DNA from: Chloroflexota bacterium
GTDB lineage: Bacteria; Chloroflexota; Anaerolineae; Anaerolineales; Villigracilaceae
DNA length: 64,000 nucleotides
Assembly (NCBI GenBank): GCA_013388855.1
Contig: JACAEM010000033.1
Location: 1-64,000 of the forward strand
Direction: 5' to 3'
The first letter of the stretch is position 1, and each line of letters opens with the position of its first letter. Below, one piece after another: positions 25,620 to 33,285 of the stretch. The notes below the pieces were generated by a model that saw only the letters and a program-made list of their open reading frames with translations, was not told the DNA's origin and did no database searches. Position numbers and translations under genes: made by a program.

Positions 25620-25678
25620 GAGAGCCTCCTTTGCTTATAAATCAAGTATAGGCAAAATCCAATAGGAGTCAATTCCCG

Positions 25679-25707
25679 TTGGCAACACGAATAAAAAATC
25701 CTATAAT
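25679..25707 (+). promoter_or_regulatory. Sigma70 promoter of the channel gene
   Basis: TTGGCA (25679-25684), 17-bp spacer and perfect TATAAT (25702-25707), 26 bp before ATG 25734. Confidence 0.7.
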
Positions 25708-25733
25708 GAATGAATTCCTGCTGCGGAGGTTTT

Positions 25734-27632
25734 ATGAAGGCGTCATTCCGTCAAAGATTTCAATACTGGTTCGATAACCTGATGTCGCGCGGCACGCCCG
25801 CCATGATTGGCATGTTGTTTGTGCTGTCGCTGGGGGTGGTGGTCGTGGCAGGCGCGGTCATTTCGATGGCGCGCTTCACACAGGAGGACGGCGTATCGCT
25901 GTCCTTTGGGGAAGCCGCCTGGGCAAGCCTGATGCGCACGCTTGATTCCGGCACGATGGGCGGGGATACCGGCATGGGCTTCCGCGCCGTCATGCTGCTT
26001 GTCACGCTCGGCGGCGTGTTCATCGTCAGCGCATTGATCGGCGTGTTGAACAATGCCATCGAAGGGCAGATGGAGCGTCTTCGCAAGGGACGTTCGCAGG
26101 TGCTTGAAACCAACCATACGCTCATCCTTGGCTGGTCATCGCAGATCTACACCGTGCTCAATGAACTGATGACGGCAAACGAAAACCAAGACCATGCCCG
26201 CATCGTCGTTTTGGCAGATAAAGACAAGGTGGAGATGGAAGATGAGATACGAGAGCGGGTCAAAGTCAAGGGAAAGACGCGCATCATTTGCCGCAATGGA
26301 AGCCCCATCGACCCGAACGATATCGAGATCGCCAGTCCGTATTCCGCAAAATCCATCATCGTCCTGCCGCCGGAAAACGAAGACCCTGATACCGATGTCA
26401 TCAAAACCGTGCTGGCAATCACCAACAACCCAGGGCGCCGCGCCGGGAAATATCACATCGTCACGCAGATTCGCAACCAAAAGAATCTCGCCGTGCTCAG
26501 GATGGTTGGCGCAAACGATGTTGTGCAGGCTGTGCTCACCGGCGACCTGATCGCGCGCGTCGTGGCGCAAACTTCGCGGCAATCGGGTCTCTCCGTCGTG
26601 TACACCGAGTTGATGAACTTCGGCGGCGACGAAATCTATTTCAAACATGAGCCTGCGCTGGAAGGAAAGACCTTTGGCGATGCCCTGCTCGCCTATGAAG
26701 ATTCATGCGTGATGGGTCTCCGCAAGGCAAATGGAAAAATTTTGCTGAGCCCCAAAATGGACACGCGCATCGAAAAGGACGACCAGATCTTTGCCCTCTC
26801 TGCAGATGACGATACGATTCGCCTCTCCAGCCTGAGCCAGCCTCCGATCGACGAGGCGCTCATCCACTCAGGCGGGAATCCGTTAAAACCCAGACCCGAA
26901 AAATGTCTCATCCTCGGATGGAATCGCAGCGGCACGACCATCGTGCATGAACTCGATAATTACGTCCCGAAAGGTTCGCAAGTGACCGTCGTCGCGGATG
27001 TGTACAACATCGAAAAACAGATTCGCACGCACGGCGGGAAGCTGGCGAATCAAAAACTGATCGTGATGGAAGGCGAAACCACCGACCGTGACCTGCTTGA
27101 TTCGCTCAACATCCAGGATTATGACCACGTCATCGTGCTGGCATACAGCACGCTCGAACCGCAGGAAGCCGATGCGAAAACCCTCGTCACGCTCCTGCAC
27201 CTGCGCGACATGGCAGACAAGGATGAAACGCCCTTCTCCATCGTCAGCGAAATGCTCGACCTGCGCAACCGCGAACTCGCCGAAGCCACCAAAGTGGACG
27301 ATTTCATCGTCAGCGAACATCTCGTCAGCCTGATGATGGCGCAGCTCTCCGAAAACGCCGAACTATTCGATGTCTTTGCCGACATCTTCGATCCCGAAGG
27401 CGCGGAAATTTACCTCAAACCTGTCGGCGATTACGTTGTCGCCGGACAACCGGTCAATTTCTACACCGTGGTCGAAGCGGCAAAGGCGCGCGGCGAAACG
27501 GCGCTCGGATACCGTATTGCATCCGAAGTGAACGATGCAGGCAAGTCATACGGGGTGCACACCAATCCCAAAAAATCGGAATTTGTGACTTTTTCCGCAC
27601 AGGATAAGGTGATTGTCATCGCGGAGAACTGA
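25734..27632 (+). CDS. CASTOR/POLLUX-like ion channel with two RCK-type domains
   Basis: The protein is 632 aa. ATG 25734 is chosen because GGAGG lies 5 nt upstream. Two membrane helices (about 22-48 and 83-107) enclose a pore-like loop EAAWASLMRTLDSGTMGGDTG. A long cytoplasmic part follows with two Rossmann/RCK-like units starting HTLILGWSSQ (about 130) and KCLILGWNRSG (about 397). The GW-S/N motif and the two-unit layout match the DUF1012 family, which includes plant CASTOR/POLLUX and bacterial relatives, thought to be tetrameric cation channels gated through the RCK ring. Ion selectivity cannot be read from the sequence. It has its own promoter and is followed by a GC-rich hairpin at 27634. 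Confidence 0.85.
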   Translation: MKASFRQRFQYWFDNLMSRGTPAMIGMLFVLSLGVVVVAGAVISMARFTQEDGVSLSFGEAAWASLMRTLDSGTMGGDTGMGFRAVMLLVTLGGVFIVSALIGVLNNAIEGQMERLRKGRSQVLETNHTLILGWSSQIYTVLNELMTANENQDHARIVVLADKDKVEMEDEIRERVKVKGKTRIICRNGSPIDPNDIEIASPYSAKSIIVLPPENEDPDTDVIKTVLAITNNPGRRAGKYHIVTQIRNQKNLAVLRMVGANDVVQAVLTGDLIARVVAQTSRQSGLSVVYTELMNFGGDEIYFKHEPALEGKTFGDALLAYEDSCVMGLRKANGKILLSPKMDTRIEKDDQIFALSADDDTIRLSSLSQPPIDEALIHSGGNPLKPRPEKCLILGWNRSGTTIVHELDNYVPKGSQVTVVADVYNIEKQIRTHGGKLANQKLIVMEGETTDRDLLDSLNIQDYDHVIVLAYSTLEPQEADAKTLVTLLHLRDMADKDETPFSIVSEMLDLRNRELAEATKVDDFIVSEHLVSLMMAQLSENAELFDVFADIFDPEGAEIYLKPVGDYVVAGQPVNFYTVVEAAKARGETALGYRIASEVNDAGKSYGVHTNPKKSEFVTFSAQDKVIVIAEN

Positions 27633-27633
27633 C

Positions 27634-27663
27634 CCCGCTGCCCCAAGCCCTCCTGGCAGCGGG
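27634..27663 (+). terminator. GC-rich hairpin after the channel gene
   Basis: CCCGCTGCC (27634-27642) pairs with GGCAGCGGG (27655-27663). No T-tract, so weak evidence for true termination. Confidence 0.45.
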
Positions 27664-27737
27664 TGGGATCGGGTTGCAACTCTTGATTATTGATTTGCGT
27701 AAACAAATTGGTACTTACAGACCAAAAGGAGGTCTAA

Positions 27738-28119
27738 ATGACTGGCTTCTTCATAGCGGCTGGCTTGATTGTAGCGGGCATTCTTGGAATAATCACATTA
27801 TCAGGTATCCGCTTCATCTCCAACACCCGCATTGGGATTGTCGAAAAACGCTTTAGTCCGAAAGGCTCGATCAAAAGCGGCTTTATTGCGCTCAACGGCG
27901 AAGCAGGCTTTCAACCGAAGGTTTTGCGTGGTGGTCGGCGGAGACAAGGAAAGCGGCACCAGCAATATCATGGAAGGCTTGCTCGCCATGCTGCTCTCTG
28001 TCTCTGACCGCTTCGGCGCCCTCGCCAATGAGGTACAAGGCAAACGCTCGGAAGAGGCGGAGCAACTGCGCTCGGAGATCCGCAAGAGTATGACAGGTAA
28101 AACCGAGAAGAAAGAGTAA
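27738..28119 (+). pseudogene. SPFH/flotillin-family gene with large internal deletion and frameshift
   Basis: A strong AAGGAGG precedes ATG 27738. Frame 1 encodes a membrane helix and the start of an SPFH protein (GIRFISNTRIGIVEKRFSPKG, then IALNGEAGFQPKVLRGG), then runs into nonsense and stops at 28007. From about 27925 another frame encodes VVVGGDKESGTSNIMEGLLAMLL and a charged C-terminal tail ending at 28119, which looks like the far C-terminus of the same kind of protein. The middle (SPFH core and coiled coil, probably well over 1 kb) is missing and the ends are joined out of frame at a GGTGG tract. It is most likely a broken gene; an assembly error cannot be excluded. Confidence 0.72.
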
Positions 28120-28125
28120 ATTTCA

Positions 28126-28158
28126 AGGGCGACCCCGCAAAAGGTCGCCCTGATTTTT
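28126..28158 (+). terminator. Intrinsic terminator after the SPFH remnant
   Basis: AGGGCGACC (28126-28134) pairs with GGTCGCCCT (28143-28151), followed by GATTTTTC. The core GGGCGACC recurs in the hairpins at 32006 and 61037. Confidence 0.8.
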
Positions 28159-28162
28159 CATA

Positions 28163-28265
28163 TGTCATTGCGACCTGCGGAGCGGGGAAGCAATCTCCTG
28201 TAATTTGCAGGATATTTGCTTGAAAACGGGAGATTGCTTCGGGGCTGACGCTCCTCGCAATGACA
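28163..28265. repeat. Dispersed palindromic repeat (full copy)
   Basis: Outer arms TGTCATTGCGA (28163-28173) and TCGCAATGACA (28255-28265). Inner arms GAAGCAATCTCC and GGAGATTGCTTC fold the whole 103 bp into one long hairpin with a central loop. Partial or diverged copies lie at 56229-56270 and 58096-58174. It is noncoding and intergenic, of the REP/MITE-like kind. Confidence 0.75.
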
Positions 28266-28333
28266 ATATTTCATCCGAATAAAAGTGTGGACTTCCTCGT
28301 TAAGAGTACGGCAAGAGAAAAGGAAACCAGATA

Positions 28334-28912
28334 GTGGTAACGGTTCAGGCAGTCAGTGAGGCAAAGTTAATCATTAGTTCACAAAGTGGAGATCGAAGCG
28401 CGTTCAGCGAATTGGTACGCCTTCATACCCGCGGCGTGTTCAATGTGGTCTACCGCATGTGCGGCGACGCGCTGATCGCGGAGGATGCCACTCAGGAAAC
28501 ATTTATCCGTGCCTGGCAAAACCTGTCCTCCTACCGCCCACAGACATCGCTGCGCAACTGGTTGTATCGCATTGCCTTCAACGCCGGTATGGATATGCTC
28601 CGCAAAGAAAAGCGCATCCTGCCCACCGATATCGAAGATTTACAACTGAAGGATGATCAACCCAGCCCCGAATCACTCGCTTCTCAAAACGAACGAACGG
28701 CGCTGGTGCAAAAAGCGATCCTGTCTCTGCCGGATGCCAGCCGCGCGGTGCTGGTGTTGAAAGAGTATGAAGGAATGTCTTACCGCGAGATTGCCGAGGC
28801 GCTCGACATTCCACTTGGAACGGTCATGTCACGATTGAATTATGCCCGCAAATTATTGAAGGAAAAATTGGAACCAAAATTATTCGTATCAATGGAGGTA
28901 GAACATGTCTAA
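28334..28912 (+). CDS. ECF-type RNA polymerase sigma factor
   Basis: The protein is 192 aa with GTG start at 28334 and AAGGAAA upstream. Region 2 (about 20-90): AFSELVRLHTRGVFNVVYRM, EDATQETFIRAW, RNWLYRIAFN. Region 4 (about 125-180): LSLPDASRAVLVLKEYEGMSYREIAEALDIPLGTVMSRLNYARK. There is no region 3 or 1.1, so it is a group IV sigma factor. The stop codon overlaps the start of the zinc-finger anti-sigma gene by 8 bp, so the two are translationally coupled. The signal they sense is unknown; a membrane protein gene follows. Confidence 0.93.
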   Translation: MVTVQAVSEAKLIISSQSGDRSAFSELVRLHTRGVFNVVYRMCGDALIAEDATQETFIRAWQNLSSYRPQTSLRNWLYRIAFNAGMDMLRKEKRILPTDIEDLQLKDDQPSPESLASQNERTALVQKAILSLPDASRAVLVLKEYEGMSYREIAEALDIPLGTVMSRLNYARKLLKEKLEPKLFVSMEVEHV

Positions 28913-29513
28913 CCACGTGATCGAATGGTTGAATGCCTACTTCGACGGTGAATTGCAGGGTTACCGGCTGCACCAGGTGGAGGCGCATCTCGCCGGGTGT
29001 GAAGCTTGCCGGGCAGAGTTGGAATCGCTGGGCAAACTCTCAGGGCTGTTGCATGAGGTCCCACTACCGGACTTCCCGTCACCGGAACGCTTCGCCTCTC
29101 AGATCAACCTGCTCCTGCCTCAAAAGCGAACTCCCCCTCCCCGGCGTTCCCTCTTCGAAGTCGGCTGGTGGATGATCCCGGTGGGCATCATGGCGGTCTG
29201 GGTCTTTGTCAGCACCGCGCTCCTGCTCAGCAACGTGGTTTCGGTGGCAGATTCCTTTGGGCTGCTGGGAACGACCACCTCTTCGTGGATCTCCAGCCCG
29301 GCGGAAACCGCAGACCTGACGGCGGTGCTCGGAGGCTTCGGCGTGCTGGGTGGGGACAGCCTGCAATGGGCTGAGCGGACCGAAAGCCTCACCCGGAGCA
29401 TGGTTCCACAGTTCGTATTACAGGTTTCGGTGGCAGTGTTGTACCTTGCCTGGTTTGCGACTTGGTTGGCGCGGCATACGCGTCAGCCGCGGGAAGGGCT
29501 GATCGAAGGCTGA
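28905..29513 (+). CDS. Membrane anti-sigma factor with zinc finger
   Basis: The protein is 202 aa. The N-terminal cytoplasmic zinc-binding anti-sigma domain has His28-x3-Cys32-x2-Cys35, then a Pro-rich linker, one membrane helix (about 88-110), an extracytoplasmic stretch of about 60 residues and a second helix (about 170-190). The layout would hold the sigma factor encoded just upstream until a signal arrives. Two helices rather than one is slightly unusual. GGAGG precedes ATG 28905 inside the sigma gene end. Confidence 0.9.
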   Translation: MSNHVIEWLNAYFDGELQGYRLHQVEAHLAGCEACRAELESLGKLSGLLHEVPLPDFPSPERFASQINLLLPQKRTPPPRRSLFEVGWWMIPVGIMAVWVFVSTALLLSNVVSVADSFGLLGTTTSSWISSPAETADLTAVLGGFGVLGGDSLQWAERTESLTRSMVPQFVLQVSVAVLYLAWFATWLARHTRQPREGLIEG

Positions 29514-29614
29514 GGCAGGTTCAGGTCCCGCATGAAGCGATAGCGTCCCGAAAGGGAATATTCCTGAAAATTTCGAGCTATATCAATAAGAAGTTCAGTC
29601 AACAAGGAGAAAGA

Positions 29615-30730
29615 ATGGATCCCGTTAAAATTTTGAAACGTTCATGGTACATCCTGTGGAGCTATCGCGCTCTGTGGGTGTTTGGCTTGATCCTGGCGCT
29701 TGCTGCCGGTGGCGCGGCGTCTGGCAATGGTTCGAACAACAGTTATCAGTATCAGCAGAATCGCCCTGAAACTCCGCACGTGAACCTGACTCCGCAGGAT
29801 ATGCAACAGGCATATCAGGAGTTCCGGGCAGAGTTGAACAGGCGCTTCGAACAGGGAATCCCGGAGATCGATATAACCGGGAGAGAATTGACCACGTTCC
29901 TGTGGATCGTTGGCGGCTTTGTGCTGATGATGATGCTGGTGGGGATCGTCATGACAGTGGCGCGTTATGTTTCGGAGACCTCGGTCATCCGCATGGTGGA
30001 CGAGTACGAAGCTAGCGGAACAAAGATGACCGTCCGTCAGGGTTTCCGTATCGGCTGGTCCAAAACGGCATGGCGGTTGTTCCTGATCGACCTCATTGTG
30101 AACCTGCCAGCAATTATCCTCGTACTTGTGTTGCTCTTCGCAGGTATCGGTCTTTTCTTCTCGGTGGTCAACGGCACGGCAGATTTTGCAGTGTTTGGCA
30201 TGGTTTCGGGAATCGTGATCGTATTCCTTGCCATTTTTACCGTGGTGGTGTTGACCATTGTGCTGCACCTGCTGCGTAACTTCTTCTGGCGGATCAGCGC
30301 GCTGGAGGATGTGGGAGTGCGCGAGTCGCTGCGACGCGGATTTTCGTTCGTGCTCGAGAATTGGAAGAATGTCGGCTTGATGTGGCTGGTGATGATCGGC
30401 CTGGGAATCGTGTGGGCGTTTGCATCCATCATCCTGGTCATCGTCACCATCCCGGTGGTAGTTGTGACCGCTGTCATCGCAGCGCTCATTTCTGCCCTGC
30501 CGTATCTGGTATTTGCCGGAATTTTCAGCGCCTTCCTCGGTGGCTGGCTTCCCTGGGCTGCGGGTGCATTGTTCATAGCGCCCCTGTTCTTCACCATTGC
30601 CTTCTCGCCCTGGCTGTTGCTGGGCAGCTGGCAGATGGTATACACCTCCACGGTGTGGACATTGACCTACCGTGAACTTAAGGTGCTGCCCGCGGCATCT
30701 GTTGCAACAGAAGTGCCGGCGGCAAGTTAA
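29615..30730 (+). CDS. Polytopic membrane protein of unknown function in the sigma-factor operon
   Basis: The protein is 371 aa. ATG 29615 is chosen with AAGGAG upstream; the open frame before it is not conserved-looking. Residues 10-35 are a first helix; residues 40-95 are polar (NGSNNSYQYQQNRPETP) and likely outside. Then come at least five more helices, with amphipathic segments typical of proteins with a glycerophosphodiester-phosphodiesterase-like membrane region (RMVDEYEASGTKMTVRQGFRIGWS; VRESLRRGFSFVLENWKNVG). No catalytic motif is seen. It lies 100 bp after the anti-sigma gene and is closed by a terminator at 30743, so it is probably part of the same stress response. Confidence 0.8.
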   Translation: MDPVKILKRSWYILWSYRALWVFGLILALAAGGAASGNGSNNSYQYQQNRPETPHVNLTPQDMQQAYQEFRAELNRRFEQGIPEIDITGRELTTFLWIVGGFVLMMMLVGIVMTVARYVSETSVIRMVDEYEASGTKMTVRQGFRIGWSKTAWRLFLIDLIVNLPAIILVLVLLFAGIGLFFSVVNGTADFAVFGMVSGIVIVFLAIFTVVVLTIVLHLLRNFFWRISALEDVGVRESLRRGFSFVLENWKNVGLMWLVMIGLGIVWAFASIILVIVTIPVVVVTAVIAALISALPYLVFAGIFSAFLGGWLPWAAGALFIAPLFFTIAFSPWLLLGSWQMVYTSTVWTLTYRELKVLPAASVATEVPAAS

Positions 30731-30742
30731 CCATTCTTTTTG

Positions 30743-30776
30743 CATCGTCCCTGCCCATGGCGGGGACGATGTTTTT
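30743..30776 (+). terminator. Intrinsic terminator
   Basis: CATCGTCCC (30743-30751) pairs with GGGACGATG (30763-30771), followed by TTTTT. It closes the sigma operon and touches the stop codon of the convergent methyltransferase gene. Confidence 0.85.
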
Positions 30777-31995
30777 AACGCTCAAAAATGGAAATGCTCT
30801 CGATATGATACGTCTGCGGGAACAGATCGAACGGCGTGATTTCCTTCAGCTTGTATTCCCCATGGATCAATCGCGCCGCATCGCGCGCCAACGTGGACGG
30901 ATCGCAAGAGACATATGCAATCAGACCGGGACTCAATTTCAGGATTCCGTCCACGACAGCCTTGTCCAAGCCCGCACGCGGCGGGTCAACCAAAACAATG
31001 TCCGGTCCCGCTTCGAGAAGCGGAATCACATCCTCGGCCAAGCCCTCGTAAAGTTCCACATTGTCGAATTCATTCAGATTGACGGTGAAATCCTCACACG
31101 CGGATCCAGACGATTCGATGCCGATCACGTATCCGCATTTGGAAGCGAGGAAGGCGCTGAAGAGTCCAACCCCGCAGTAGACATCGAGAACGGTGAGGGA
31201 ATTGGTAATTGGTAAATTGGTAATCAGATGTTCAACCATCTTTCCCGCCATGACCGTATTCACCTGAAAGAACGAAGCCGCAGAGACTTTGAAATCTCGT
31301 CCCAACACGTTGATCACAATATGATCATTCCCTGCCAAGACGACTGCATGTTCTTCATAGATATGTGCGATGGAGATGCCCGCCTCGATCTCGAGTTCGG
31401 GAGGCTCGGGGGAATCCGATTCGAGCACGAGCATGAGATCATCCTCCTTTCCGGCACGCAGGGAAACGCGCTCAACGTCTGTTTCCGGCTCGAATTCAAG
31501 TTGATGCCAGAAATCATTGATGGACGGTTCCGGGAGGTGACATTCGGAAATGGGAATCACCCGGTTTGAATGGGGTATCTGAAATCCCAGCCTGCCCAAC
31601 TCACCCAGGGAAAATTGCACATGATTCCGGTAATTCCACGGGGTCGGACATGTCACCATTGATTTGACCGGCGGATTCTCGACCTTGCCAATGCGCATCA
31701 ATTGGTCGCGCAAAATCCCCGTTTTGATTTCCAGTTGTTTTTCATAGGGCAGGTTTTGGTAATGACATCCGCCGCATATACCAAAATGTTTGCATTTCGG
31801 GCTAATTCGATCAGGCGAAGTCTCAAGGAATTCGACGATCTCCCCGCGCGCAAAATTCTTCTTTTCCTCCGTCAACCTCACACGGACACGCTCCCCCGGC
31901 AGCCCGAACGGGATGAAGACCGCGCGGGAATCAGGCAACCGCCCCATTGCATCGCCGCCATATGTGAGCGTTGTCAGAGAGACTTCGTATTCCAC
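30775..31995 (-). CDS. 23S rRNA (uracil-5-)-methyltransferase, RlmD/TrmA family
   Basis: The protein is 406 aa. It has an N-terminal TRAM domain (about 1-55), a [4Fe-4S] cysteine set CKHFGICGGC (about 68-77) with a fourth Cys later, SAM-binding LDVYCGVGLFSAFLA, the acidic DPPRAGLD, and the catalytic cysteine in AYVSCDPSTLARD. These place it with the RumA/RlmD enzymes that make 5-methyluridine in rRNA; a tRNA-methylating role is the alternative. A short iterated repeat (31199-31226) encodes LITNLPITNSL inside the protein just before the SAM-binding loop. A terminator separates it from the sortase operon upstream. Confidence 0.9.
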   Translation of the reverse strand: MEYEVSLTTLTYGGDAMGRLPDSRAVFIPFGLPGERVRVRLTEEKKNFARGEIVEFLETSPDRISPKCKHFGICGGCHYQNLPYEKQLEIKTGILRDQLMRIGKVENPPVKSMVTCPTPWNYRNHVQFSLGELGRLGFQIPHSNRVIPISECHLPEPSINDFWHQLEFEPETDVERVSLRAGKEDDLMLVLESDSPEPPELEIEAGISIAHIYEEHAVVLAGNDHIVINVLGRDFKVSAASFFQVNTVMAGKMVEHLITNLPITNSLTVLDVYCGVGLFSAFLASKCGYVIGIESSGSACEDFTVNLNEFDNVELYEGLAEDVIPLLEAGPDIVLVDPPRAGLDKAVVDGILKLSPGLIAYVSCDPSTLARDAARLIHGEYKLKEITPFDLFPQTYHIESISIFER

Positions 31996-32029
31996 AAAAT
32001 CAAAGAGGGCGACCCGGTCGGGTCGCCCT
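31996..32029 (-). terminator. Intrinsic terminator of the sortase operon
   Basis: AGGGCGACCC (32006-32015) pairs with GGGTCGCCCT (32020-32029). On the minus strand it continues CTTTGATTTTG. It lies between the small membrane protein and the methyltransferase. Confidence 0.75.
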
Positions 32030-32041
32030 TCTCCCTGTTTG

Positions 32042-32209
32042 CTACTTGATGAAGAACGAAAGCACGATCAACACAACGATAAAGAAACCCGCCAGCGTCC
32101 CAATGCGGGCCAGGTCCTTTTTCACGGTGCTGTAATCGGGGTTGAACTCGGCGCGCGACGTGGAGGGTGTCACGCTCACAGTGGTTGTTCGTTTATTACT
32201 CTTTGCCAT
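32042..32209 (-). CDS. Small membrane protein (55 aa) downstream of the sortase
   Basis: ATG 32209 has AAGGAG upstream. The first 30 residues are polar and Ser/Thr/Lys-rich (MAKSNKRTTTVSV). Residues 32-53 are one membrane helix (IGTLAGFFIVVLIVLSFFI) ending with Lys. It begins 10 bp after the sortase stop, so they are cotranscribed. The shape recalls small translocase-associated subunits, but no family is recognised; a partner or regulator of the sortase is an inference from position only. Confidence 0.75.
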   Translation of the reverse strand: MAKSNKRTTTVSVTPSTSRAEFNPDYSTVKKDLARIGTLAGFFIVVLIVLSFFIK

Positions 32210-32219
32210 TTCAAACTCC

Positions 32220-33116
32220 TTAATTTTGTAATCGCGCAAAAACAACAATGCGCTGTTTATTGACAAGATAGGGGTAACACGAAATCAATGTCACCGTTGG
32301 GCTGCCAGTACTTGCCATCACTTCCACCGCGGTCGGCTCGACAATCGCCGTGCGGTCAACCACATAGACATACTGTCGCTGCTGTGTATACAGAATGATC
32401 TGGTCGCCTGGCGCCAATTTATCGAGATGCCGAAAAATCTCGCCATACACATCGTTATGCGCCGAAAGGATTACGTTCCCATTCTGCCCAGGATTCACCG
32501 AAGCGACATTTTGTCCTACGCCTTTTTTCAACTGCTCCCAGCCATCGCCCTGCACCACCGGGGCATCGACATCAATGGCAGGGATCTGAATACGGATTGT
32601 CTGGTCGGGTGCGGCGGTCGGAATCGGGATATTCGCCAGCGACTGCACCATCGGCTGTAAATGCGCGGGAATCTCCGCATCGTTTGGGCGCGTATTTCCG
32701 TTGGCATCCGGGGGAATATGTCCCGACGGCAGGACGACCGCCATCACCAGCGGCGTCGGCGTGAACGTTTCCTGGATCAACGCAGAGGCGATTTCATTGT
32801 TCAAATCGCGCAGGATGCCGAACCCACTGATGAGGACCCCGACGAGTCCCACCACCGCCAGGACCTCCACCGCTAAAAGGAAACGGTCCATCACCCGGCG
32901 GCGCTTCGATACCGGGACCTCCGGCTGGTCGCCGGTTCCCTCAAGCGTATCCACCACCGGAGCGGACGATGCCAGCGCATCGGGTTCCACGGCAATGACG
33001 CGCCCCGTTCTTTTAAAATGCTCCAGCCGTTCCCGACGCGCCCCCCGCCGCTTCTCGATCAGCAACCGGCGCAACTCTTCGACAGACATCTCTTCAGGGG
33101 CTTTCCGTCTCGGCAT
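32220..33116 (-). CDS. Sortase (class D-like)
   Basis: The protein is 298 aa from ATG 33116. A basic cytoplasmic N-terminus of about 80 residues precedes one membrane helix (about 84-106), so it is anchored by its N-terminus with the catalytic domain outside. The sortase triad is visible: His220 in SAHNDVYGEIF, Cys280 in TLISCYPY and Arg289 in NKQRIVVFA. Sortases join sorted surface proteins to the cell wall or to each other. No LPXTG-like target is encoded in this window. The promoter at 33126-33153 leaves almost no leader (ATG about nine bases after the -10), and there is no Shine-Dalgarno. Confidence 0.9.
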   Translation of the reverse strand: MPRRKAPEEMSVEELRRLLIEKRRGARRERLEHFKRTGRVIAVEPDALASSAPVVDTLEGTGDQPEVPVSKRRRVMDRFLLAVEVLAVVGLVGVLISGFGILRDLNNEIASALIQETFTPTPLVMAVVLPSGHIPPDANGNTRPNDAEIPAHLQPMVQSLANIPIPTAAPDQTIRIQIPAIDVDAPVVQGDGWEQLKKGVGQNVASVNPGQNGNVILSAHNDVYGEIFRHLDKLAPGDQIILYTQQRQYVYVVDRTAIVEPTAVEVMASTGSPTVTLISCYPYLVNKQRIVVFARLQN

Positions 33117-33125
33117 GGCGATGGG

Positions 33126-33153
33126 ATTATACCGCAAGGGATTGTCAAATCAA
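33126..33153 (-). promoter_or_regulatory. Sortase promoter, predicted leaderless
   Basis: On the minus strand TTGATT (33153-33148), 16-bp spacer, TATAAT (33131-33126). The ATG at 33116 is nine bases after the -10. The -35 overlaps the spacer of the divergent tRNA promoter. Confidence 0.6.
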
Positions 33154-33170
33154 GTTACTCTCGTTATAAT
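33142..33170 (+). promoter_or_regulatory. tRNA-Val promoter
   Basis: TTGTCA (33142-33147), 17-bp spacer, perfect TATAAT (33165-33170); the tRNA begins 12 bp later. Confidence 0.75.
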
Positions 33171-33181
33171 GTTAGTCCTTC

Positions 33182-33255
33182 GGGCGGGTAGCTCAGTTGG
33201 TTAGAGCACTGCTTTGACATAGCAGAGGTCGTAGGTTCGAGCCCTATCTCGCCCA
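33182..33255 (+). tRNA. tRNA-Val (anticodon GAC)
   Basis: 74 nt fold into a full cloverleaf. The acceptor GGGCGGG pairs with CTCGCCC (one G-U). The D-arm contains AGCTCAGTTGGTTAGAGC. The anticodon stem is CTGCT/AGCAG with loop TTGACAT, so the anticodon is GAC (valine). The T-arm contains GGTTCGAGCCC. The discriminator is A; CCA is not encoded. Confidence 0.96.
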
Positions 33256-33262
33256 CAAAGTA

Positions 33263-33285
33263 GCTGATGGCATTTCGCCATCAGC
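33263..33285 (+). terminator. Hairpin after tRNA-Val
   Basis: GCTGATGGC (33263-33271) pairs with GCCATCAGC (33277-33285), 5-nt loop. No T-tract follows, so it may terminate poorly or act as a tRNA 3'-end processing signal. Confidence 0.45.

Noticed and set aside
28163-28265. Possible CRISPR or small RNA gene
   Set aside because: The region is a single nested palindrome with copies elsewhere, without regular spacers; better explained as a dispersed repeat.
29642-30745. 367-codon minus-strand frame over the sigma-operon membrane protein
   Set aside because: His/Gln/Asp-rich antisense shadow; the plus-strand frame has helices, ribosome site and terminator.
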